A DNA stretch of 7,965 nucleotides, from positions 1 through 7,965 of the forward strand of contig JASLCO010000297.1 of NCBI GenBank assembly GCA_030146505.1. The letters are read 5' to 3'. Under the pieces are notes generated by a model, which saw only the letters and a program-made list of their open reading frames with translations, was not told the DNA's origin and did not search any database. Position 1 is the stretch's first letter, and every line of letters begins with the position of its first letter. This DNA is from Moraxellaceae bacterium. Its GTDB lineage: Bacteria; Pseudomonadota; Gammaproteobacteria; Pseudomonadales; Moraxellaceae. This document shows, piece after piece, positions 1 to 6,300 of the stretch. The position numbers were made by a program, and so were the translations under genes.

Positions 1-117
1 ATCGGCATTGGCAACGCTGTAATCCAGCTCCTGCTCCAGGGCCTGAAAACCGCCCACATGGGCGAGACGCGGATTGGCCTGAGTAGCGAACGGAGAGAAC
101 GGGACTTTGGCGTTCAT
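1..117 (-). CDS. N-terminal fragment of an unidentified protein (runs off left edge)
   Basis: An open frame starts with ATG at 117 and continues without a stop to the left edge, giving 39 residues that begin MNAKVPFSPFATQANPRL and end LEQELDYSVANAD. A good Shine-Dalgarno (AGGGAG, six bases before the ATG) supports this start. There is no signal peptide or membrane segment in the visible part, so the product looks cytoplasmic as far as it goes. I do not recognise the family with confidence. The pattern of a Pro-rich leader followed by an E-x-x-Y/DYS stretch loosely resembles the start of some carotenoid-oxygenase-like proteins, but this is only a weak impression. The gene is divergent from the PadR regulator across 124 bp containing a palindrome, so it is a natural candidate for the regulator's target. 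Confidence 0.72.
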   Translation of the reverse strand, partial: MNAKVPFSPFATQANPRLAHVGGFQALEQELDYSVANAD

Positions 118-123
118 GGCAGA

Positions 124-129
124 CTCCCT
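124..129 (-). promoter_or_regulatory. Ribosome binding site of the left-edge gene
   Basis: On the minus strand the sequence reads AGGGAG, then six bases (TCTGCC), then the ATG at 117. Strength and spacing fit a Shine-Dalgarno site and are the main support for the short partial gene being real. Confidence 0.65.
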
Positions 130-187
130 GAGCAGATGTGCAGCGCTGGCTATGACCGAAGGGTTCCGAGCTTAATCCCGGGCATGC

Positions 188-211
188 ATATATTCAACAA
201 GTTGAGTATAT
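188..211. promoter_or_regulatory. 24-bp palindrome, candidate PadR operator in divergent promoter region
   Basis: The half-sites are ATATATTCAAC (188-198) and GTTGAGTATAT (201-211), separated by AA. They are perfect inverted repeats except for one mismatched pair (T193 against G206). The palindrome lies between two divergent genes, 77 bp from the left gene's ATG and 30 bp from the regulator's ATG. PadR proteins bind dimeric palindromes, often next to their own gene, so autoregulation plus control of the divergent gene is the simplest inference. The right arm includes TATATT (207-212), a possible -10 for the regulator. I see no convincing -35 at the right distance. Binding is not shown by the sequence, and another regulator could own the site. 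Confidence 0.6.
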
Positions 212-241
212 TGCCTTCATTATTGGCTTGAGACCCCCGCT

Positions 242-877
242 ATGTCCCTGCGACAGGTCATGCTCGTCTATCTGGAATCCGGCGCCGCCGCCGGCTACGA
301 CATCGTCAAAGGCTTCCAGCGCACCTACGGCTATCTCTGGAATGCGAGCTATCAGCAGATCTACCGCGATCTGGGCAAGCTGCTGGCCGATGGCCTGGTG
401 GATTGCGACACCGTGGCCAATGGCCGGCGCCCGGAGCGCAAGGTCTATCGCATCAATGCCAAAGGCCGCGAGGAAATGCAGCGCTGGCTGGCCACACCGC
501 TCAAGCTACCGCATGTGAATGATGCTTTTCTGGTGAAGCTGGCCGCCGTGCATTTGCTGGACAGGGAAACCCTGCTCAAGGAGTTGCGCGAACAGCAAAA
601 AGGCTATCGCACTGCGCTGGCCGATCTGCAACGCAACCGCCAGTTTTTCGAAGCCCTGCCGCCCGATTTCCTGAAAAAAGCCTTTGGTATCTATCTCACC
701 CTGAAACGCGGCATGGGGCTGGTGGAAAGCTGGCTGGAATGGGCCGAGGAAGTCGAAGCCTTCCTGCAACAGGAAGGCGCGGAAATTTCCGCGCAGGATA
801 TTGCCCAGTTCAATCAGCTGCTGCTGGCGGTGTATCCGGATTTGCGCAGCGAGCGTGAAAGGAAAAGCGTGGCCTGA
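242..877 (+). CDS. PadR-family transcriptional regulator
   Basis: This 211-residue DNA-binding protein has the usual PadR architecture. A winged helix-turn-helix spans residues 1-82: the GYDIVKGF segment, then Y-x-x-IYRDLGKLLADGLV as recognition helix region, then the wing with RPERKVYRINAKGREEMQRWL. A helical C-terminal domain of the Vir_act_alpha_C type follows at about residues 92-190 and carries the dimer-forming helices. Length matches the longer (PadR-s1-like) members. The start MSLRQVMLVYL matches the family's usual beginning, which is why ATG 242 is chosen even though the bases before it form only a weak ribosome binding site. PadR proteins are mostly repressors released by a small ligand such as a phenolic compound; the ligand cannot be read from sequence. 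The gene is divergent from the left-edge gene and converges on pbpC, whose stop is 88 bp away. It is probably regulated by the palindrome just upstream, and has no visible functional link to pbpC. Confidence 0.93.
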   Translation: MSLRQVMLVYLESGAAAGYDIVKGFQRTYGYLWNASYQQIYRDLGKLLADGLVDCDTVANGRRPERKVYRINAKGREEMQRWLATPLKLPHVNDAFLVKLAAVHLLDRETLLKELREQQKGYRTALADLQRNRQFFEALPPDFLKKAFGIYLTLKRGMGLVESWLEWAEEVEAFLQQEGAEISAQDIAQFNQLLLAVYPDLRSERERKSVA

Positions 878-892
878 ATATTTTTGAACAAT

Positions 893-969
893 GCAGGATC
901 GGCTTCAGCCGCGAACCTTTTCCTGGAAGGCACTCTGTCTGTGATGTTCGCGGCTGAAGCCGCCCCTAG
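893..969. repeat. Paired REP palindrome (REPIN-like), type GTAGGAGCGGCTTCAGCCG
   Basis: The core inverted repeat is CGGCTTCAGCCGCGAAC (900-916) and GTTCGCGGCTGAAGCCG (946-962): perfect 17-base arms around a 29-base spacer. Outside the core, degenerate REP heads remain: GCAGGAT at 893-899, where GTAGGAG would be expected, and on the other strand CTAGGGG at 969-963 in place of GTAGGAG. Each arm contains its own smaller palindrome (GGCTTCAGCC, with GGCT/AGCC pairing), the normal REP structure. The element sits between convergent padR and pbpC. It could act as a bidirectional transcript-stabilising hairpin, but no U-tract follows on either strand, so I do not call it an intrinsic terminator. Its right end overlaps the pbpC stop codon. 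The same sequence type recurs at 3222-3292. Confidence 0.85.
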
Positions 970-3089
970 GGTTTCTGTTTCCACTGACCACGCACAGTAA
1001 ACACCACAGCATCCAGTTCGCGTCGCTGCGCATCGCGCAGGGAAAGCCGGTGCTGGCCGGGCTGGGGTTTCCAGTCATGATCGCGGGCCGGCCCCAGCTT
1101 CACGCCATCCAGCCACCACTCCATGCCACGTTCCGGTGCTTCCGCACGAAAGCGCACACGCTGCTGCGCCTCGGGAATATCCGGGTCTATGGCGATGAGG
1201 GTTTCATTGGCGGGATAACTGATGCGTGACGAGGCCTGCGGCACGAATTCCACCTCGCTCATTTCCGTGCCCGGTAAAAACCATTCCTCGCGTACCGGCT
1301 CTTTCAGCCCCGAAAATTTCACACGCTGGCGGACAAGGCTCAGCGGTACCGGCGGCAGATCACCACCGGGGCGCACCTGCCCGCCTTCCAGCGCATTCAT
1401 CACGCCAGCCCAGATGGGCGCGGCTCCGCTGATGCCGGACACATCATGCATGGCCGCACCATCCAGATTGCCCACCCAGGCCGCCACCGTGTAGTGCCGC
1501 GAAAAACCCACGCACCAGTTGTCACGCATGTCCTTGCTGGTGCCGGTTTTCACCGCGCTCCAGAAAGGCGTGGCCAGAGGATTGTCCAGACCGAAAGTCA
1601 GCGCCCGCGCACTGCGGTCGCTCAGGATGTCGGCAATAACGAAGCTGGCCTCGTCGCCCATCACGCGCTGCTGGGCCGGCACACGGTCGGGAATGAAGCC
1701 CGCTTCGGAATAGAGGCCGCCATTGGCCAGCGCACGGTAAGCATTGGCCTGCATCCACAGGCTGACGTCGGCGCCCCCCAGGGCCAGCGCAAAGCCGTAG
1801 AAATCCGGCGCTTCCGTAAGGCTGGAATAGCCGAGCTGGCGCAGACGCATCCAGCCGTTTTCCACACCCACGAGATTCAATACACGCACTGCCGGAATGT
1901 TCAGCGAGCTGGCCAGGGCCACACGCGCACTCACCGGCCCCTTGAAATCGCCTTCGTAGTTTTGCGGCGTATACAGACCGGTAGGCGTGGCAAGACTGAG
2001 GGCGCTGTCTTCCAGCACGGAGGCCGCCGTCAGGTATTTCTTTTCAAGCGCCAGCTCATAAAGAAAAGGCTTGAGCGTGGAACCGGCCTGACGCAGGGCC
2101 TGCACGCCATCATAAAACCGCGCCGATTCCACCAGGCCCGCATTGGCCACATAGGCCCGCACCTCGCCCGTGGCGTTATCCAATACCAGCACGGCCCCGG
2201 CATTCACATGGCGTGCACGCAACTGGGCCAGCTGTGCCGCCAGGATATCCTGTGCCTGCTTTTGCAAAACGGCATCCAGCGAAGTTCGTACGGGCACATT
2301 CGCCGTTTTCAGCAATTGCGCACTCAGGGCTTCCAGCGCCGGGCTTTCCGGATACGGCGAAAGACGACGCACAAGGCGCGTAAAAGCCAGCGCACGCACG
2401 GCATTACAGTCAGCCTGCTGGAAACCGGCGGCAATCTGAGCGCAGGCATGCTGCGTCACCCGTTCCGGTGTGGCCGTGGGCGACGACAGCAATGAGGCCA
2501 GCAACAAGCCTTCATCGCGGCTGATGCCTGCCGGCACCTTGCCCAGCAAGGCGCGGCTGGCCGCACCCACACCCTGCAAATCACCACGGAAAGTGACGAG
2601 ATTGAAATAAGCCTCAAGGATTTCCGCCTTGCTCCAGGCCGATTCCAGATCGCGCGCTGCCTGCATCTGGCTCCATTTCTGCGACAGCGAACGGCCGCCC
2701 GTGCGCCAACCCAGTTCGGTATTGAGCAGGCCGGCCAGTTGCATGGAAATGGTGCTGGCTCCACGCGACTTGCTGCCGGTCATCAGCTTGAAAGTTGCCA
2801 ATGCCGTTGCTGACCAATCTATACCGTGGTGATCGTAGAACTCCCGGTCTTCCGTGAAGATCACGGCCTCGATCAGCGCGGGGGAAACGTCCCGTAGCTC
2901 CACCCAGCCCAGACGATTGACCTGCATGTCCACGCGCCGCGCATGCAGGAAAACACCGTTGCGGTCCTGCAACTCGGCATAGGAAGAGTGGAAGCCGTCT
3001 TTGATGTCGACAAAAGCGGGAGCGGCAGCCTCGGCCCCAATCGGCAAGGCCAGCGAAAAGAGAAGCGGCAATAAAAATAAACAGCGCAT
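966..3089 (-). CDS. pbpC: Penicillin-binding protein 1C (bifunctional peptidoglycan glycosyltransferase/transpeptidase)
   Basis: This periplasmic, membrane-targeted enzyme polymerises lipid II glycan strands and cross-links peptides. Numbering from the ATG at 3089 (707 residues; E. coli PBP1C is about 770): a hydrophobic signal or anchor MRCLFLLPLLFSLALPIGAEA occupies residues 1-21. The GT51 glycosyltransferase follows, with EDREFYDHHGID (catalytic Glu80), RGASTISMQLA, a motif around RSLSQKWSQMQAARDLE (Glu149) and KAEILEAYFN. The transpeptidase has S337-TLK340 (SxxK), SLN (395-397) and KTGTS (514-518). A BiPBP_C domain at about 617-700 ends the protein. All catalytic residues are present. An in-frame GTG at 3173 would add 28 residues, but it lies inside a REP palindrome and has no ribosome binding site. 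The ATG at 3089 starts directly at the hydrophobic segment, with only a modest GGGA upstream. The TAG stop falls in a degenerate REP head. The gene lies downstream of and codirectional with the alpha-2-macroglobulin, as in the known yfhM-pbpC pair. Confidence 0.94.
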   Translation of the reverse strand: MRCLFLLPLLFSLALPIGAEAAAPAFVDIKDGFHSSYAELQDRNGVFLHARRVDMQVNRLGWVELRDVSPALIEAVIFTEDREFYDHHGIDWSATALATFKLMTGSKSRGASTISMQLAGLLNTELGWRTGGRSLSQKWSQMQAARDLESAWSKAEILEAYFNLVTFRGDLQGVGAASRALLGKVPAGISRDEGLLLASLLSSPTATPERVTQHACAQIAAGFQQADCNAVRALAFTRLVRRLSPYPESPALEALSAQLLKTANVPVRTSLDAVLQKQAQDILAAQLAQLRARHVNAGAVLVLDNATGEVRAYVANAGLVESARFYDGVQALRQAGSTLKPFLYELALEKKYLTAASVLEDSALSLATPTGLYTPQNYEGDFKGPVSARVALASSLNIPAVRVLNLVGVENGWMRLRQLGYSSLTEAPDFYGFALALGGADVSLWMQANAYRALANGGLYSEAGFIPDRVPAQQRVMGDEASFVIADILSDRSARALTFGLDNPLATPFWSAVKTGTSKDMRDNWCVGFSRHYTVAAWVGNLDGAAMHDVSGISGAAPIWAGVMNALEGGQVRPGGDLPPVPLSLVRQRVKFSGLKEPVREEWFLPGTEMSEVEFVPQASSRISYPANETLIAIDPDIPEAQQRVRFRAEAPERGMEWWLDGVKLGPARDHDWKPQPGQHRLSLRDAQRRELDAVVFTVRGQWKQKP

Positions 3090-3150
3090 CAAAAATCCCA
3101 GAGAAAGGACGTAGGCCTGGTTTGTAGGAGCAACTGTCTTTTCCTTCTTC

Positions 3151-3210
3151 TGTAGGTGCGAATGAATTCGCACAGAGGCGCGGATTTGTGCGAATTCATT
3201 CGCACCTACA
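3151..3210. repeat. Paired REP palindrome (REPIN-like), type GTAGGTGCGAATGAATTCGCAC
   Basis: Two perfect 24-base inverted arms (3151-3174 and 3187-3210) face each other across a 12-base spacer. The left arm starts TGTAGGTGCGAAT and ends ATTCGCACA; the right arm is its exact reverse complement. Each arm also folds on itself: GTGCGAAT pairs with ATTCGCAC across two bases. The GTAG head before the palindrome is the hallmark of REP elements mobilised by RAYT (Y1 transposase-like) proteins. The element lies in the gap between the alpha-2-macroglobulin and pbpC, so it would be transcribed if they form one operon. It could affect the downstream gene's mRNA level or stability. Confidence 0.88.
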
Positions 3211-3221
3211 CGTTTGGGGCC

Positions 3222-3292
3222 CGTAGGAGCGGCTTCAGCCGGGAACCTTCCGGCGCGTGTACTCAGGGTTAGCGGCTGAAGCCGCTCCTACG
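3222..3292. repeat. Paired REP palindrome (REPIN-like), type GTAGGAGCGGCTTCAGCCG
   Basis: Perfect 20-base inverted arms are present: CGTAGGAGCGGCTTCAGCCG at 3222-3241 and its reverse complement at 3273-3292. A partial extension (AACC 3244-3247 against GGTT 3267-3270) follows after two mismatches. Both GTAG heads are intact, unlike the related copy at 893-969. The two copies also share the sequence just inside the left arm (AGCCG, then C or G, then GAACCTT), which shows they are related elements and not chance hairpins. It lies 11 bases from the other REP pair, and its right edge is 28 bases from the alpha-2-macroglobulin stop. Confidence 0.88.
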
Positions 3293-3320
3293 AATCCGCG
3301 CTCTTATTAACGGCAGAACC

Positions 3321-6300
3321 TCACGGCAGCACTACCCAATTCTGATTCGGCGTCATGCCGAACATTTCCGGTGCATACATGGCTTCCACACGGGTGGGCG
3401 GCAGACGGAAATCGCCCGACTGGTTCAGGCGCAGGGTATAGGTGATTTCACCATTGCCTTTGTAGATGCGCTCGAAATAGGCGCGATAGCTGTCGGCGCC
3501 AAACTCGGCATAGGTCGGCCAGTTCCAGCCGCTCTCTTCCGGATAGTCGCCTTCATAATCGCTGTCGTATCCAGCGCCACGGGTATCCGGCTGCTCGGCG
3601 GCACGTGAGTTGTCACGCCCCAGTGCGCGGCCCAGCAGGGTGCTGCCGGCAGGAATGGGATCGTCCAGCGCCACCCAGCCCACATCGCTTTGCGCATCCA
3701 GCTTCAGGCGCACGCGCACGACATCACCCACGCTCCACTGCCCTTTCACTTTCTGCTGCAGGGGTTCCATGGATTTTTCCACCTTGAAGCCGGTGGAGAG
3801 TGGCGCTTTCAGCGGAATGCGGGCGCGCGACTGTACCGTGATCCAGGGTTTTCCCGTGCCTTCCTGGGCAATTTTCAGTACATCGGGTTTGGCCGGCCAA
3901 TCCACGCGTACCGGTGCCGGCTCTTTGTTGCTCCAGTCCAATGCGGCTTGCTGGCTGCCCAGCGTAATGCCCGTGCGCCCCATCACCGGATCACGCTCGA
4001 AGGTTTCGCTAAAGCGCTTGAGCGCAAAACCGCCCCACATATTGGCGACCGTGGTGCTCCAGTGGCCTTCGGCCTGGCGCATCAGCAGACCACGCAGCAG
4101 ACGCGGCTGGTCTTCCTTCCAGGCCGGCTGGTCCATGGTGGCGATCATGAGGCGGGCCACCGTAGCGGCATCGTTGTCATACAGCCACCACCAGGAATAT
4201 TCGCCTTCGGAAAGCAGATAAGCCGTTCCCTGCAGGGTGAGACGCGAACGCAGGAGGCTTTCCGCCTGCGCCAGGCGCTCGTCGCGACGCGGAATGGATG
4301 GCGAGGCACGCAACAATTCATACCAGTTCACCAGCATGGACGTGGTCCAGCGTGGCGGATCAATGTTCAGCGTATCCAGTTGCGCCGGCTTGAAACGGCC
4401 ATATTGCGCCAGCAGCGACAGCACTTCGAGGCGACGGTAGGGATCATCCAGTTCATGCAGGCGCCAGTCATCAAACGCAACGCGGCCTTCCACATAATCC
4501 ACCAGCGCATCCAGCATGCGTTTTCGTGAAACTTCCGGCACCGGATAATTCAAGGCACGCGAGACACGCAGGATATAGGCGTTGAGGAAGGGGTAGCCGC
4601 CCGTACCCGGATAAAAACCGGCAAAGCCCTTGTCGTCGAGATAGACCGGCAACAGGTCCATCACTTCGTCCCAGCGGGCGCGATCCTGAAGACCGGCCGC
4701 CTTTGAAGTCTTCTGCTCCAGGCAGCTGTAGGGGTAATTGACGAAAAAGCGCTTCACCTCGTCCAGGCTGTCGGAAAGACGCGCTTCGCCGGAAATGCGC
4801 AAGGCGCCACCGGGCAAGGCGCCCTCCGGTTTCTGCACCGGAATGTCCGTGGGCTTTTCCAGTTGCAGCAGTGTGCCTTGCAGGACGCGCTCGGGTACCG
4901 GGTCCAGTACTTTCTGCGTGAGCTTCATGCGGTCGCTGACATTCGCATTCGAGCCCTGCCCTTCCGCTGAAACCATCCACTTCAGCTCGTCCACATCGGC
5001 CGGCACGGTGAACGGCACCGGAATCACGGCCGATTTTCCAGCCGCAAGCTCCAGCGTTTTCTCCAGCACCTTGCCGCGTCCTTCCAGCTCGGCCGTGAAG
5101 CGTATGCTTTGCGTTTTATCGCTGGAATTGCGCAGCGTGAAACCGGGATCGAGTTTATCGCCCTGACGCACCACCAGCGGCAGGCCGGAAAGCACGGAAA
5201 GATCCTTGTAGCTTTCCATACGGGTATCGCCCGTGCCGAAACGGTTTTCACTGGTGGCAATGGCCACGATCTTGAAGCCGGTGAGCGAGTCATTCAGCGG
5301 TACGGAAAACTGCGCGCGACCGTCGGCTCCAACTTTGGCCCTTGCCTGCCAGTAAACCAGCGTATCGAAAAGCTCGCGCGTGCCGCCCTCACGGCCGCCG
5401 CCGCCTCCAGGCGGCAGAGCCTTGCGGCCGTAATGACGCTTGCCCACCACCTGCAACTGCGAGGTGGCGGTATCCACGTCATGGCCACGCTCCATCATCA
5501 TGGGCGTAAGCACATCCCAGGTGTCATTGCCGGCCAGCTCCAGCAGGGCCTCGTCCACGGCCGCCAGCGTGATTTCGGTATTGGCCGGCAGGCTCTGGCC
5601 GGCAGGGGGCGTGACCTGCACATCGACGCTGGCATTTTCACGCGGGTGATAACGGGCTTTGTCCGTTTTCACATTCACACCCAGACGCCAGGCGGCCCAG
5701 CCCACCTTCACTTCGGCAATGCCCAGCTTGAATGCCGGCTTGCCGAGATCGATAAGCGCCGTGGGCGCCACGGCATCATTGCGGCCGCGCACCAGCAAGG
5801 CAGAGATGAAGACATTGGGCGCGTAATCCGCTTTTACCGGCAGGCTGATGACAGGGTTGTCGGACTTGATGGTCTGCACAAAAGTTTCCATCACGCCATC
5901 GCGTTCCACACCAATCAATGCCGTCGCCTCCGGGAAAGGCATGCGTACCTGCAGTTTCATGGTCTCGCCGGCCTGGTATTCCTTTTTCTCCGGAATGAGA
6001 TCGATGCGGTCGTCATTGCTCTGGTCGAACCACCAGCGCTGGCCATTGCTGACCCAGGTGGAGGACGTGCTCTGCATATGATTGCCGGCATCATCCACGG
6101 CATCGGCCGTCACCACCATCTGACCGGAACGGGTTGGCGTCACCATGCAGGAAAGACGGCCGTTCTTGTCGCTGCGGCCGGCACAGGCAAGCGGCATGGC
6201 TTCGGTTTTCTGCACGCTTTCATAGGAATAGAAACCGCCCACGGTGCGGCGACGGTGCGACTGGTAGCTCTGCATTTCCGCCTTCACGCTCACCGCCACA

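Noticed and set aside
203..231. A complete sigma-70 promoter for padR
   Set aside because: TATATT at 207-212 is a fair -10, but no hexamer near TTGACA sits 16-18 bases upstream, so a promoter is not called separately from the operator.
228..518. A 96-codon frame overlapping the start of the PadR gene
   Set aside because: It lies out of frame over the conserved winged-helix coding sequence, and its product (Ser, Ala, Pro and Trp-rich) has no family resemblance.
900..962. Intrinsic terminator shared by padR and pbpC
   Set aside because: The hairpin is long with a 29-base spacer and no run of T follows on either strand. It is better explained as a REP pair, though it may still affect transcript ends.
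1446..2495. A 349-codon open frame on the plus strand opposite pbpC
   Set aside because: Same reasoning: it overlaps conserved PBP1C transpeptidase and glycosyltransferase motifs, has a His/Arg/Gln-rich product and no ribosome binding site.
3151..3292. CRISPR array or tandem repeat array
   Set aside because: The repeats are inverted pairs of two different sequences, not regularly spaced direct repeats with unique spacers.
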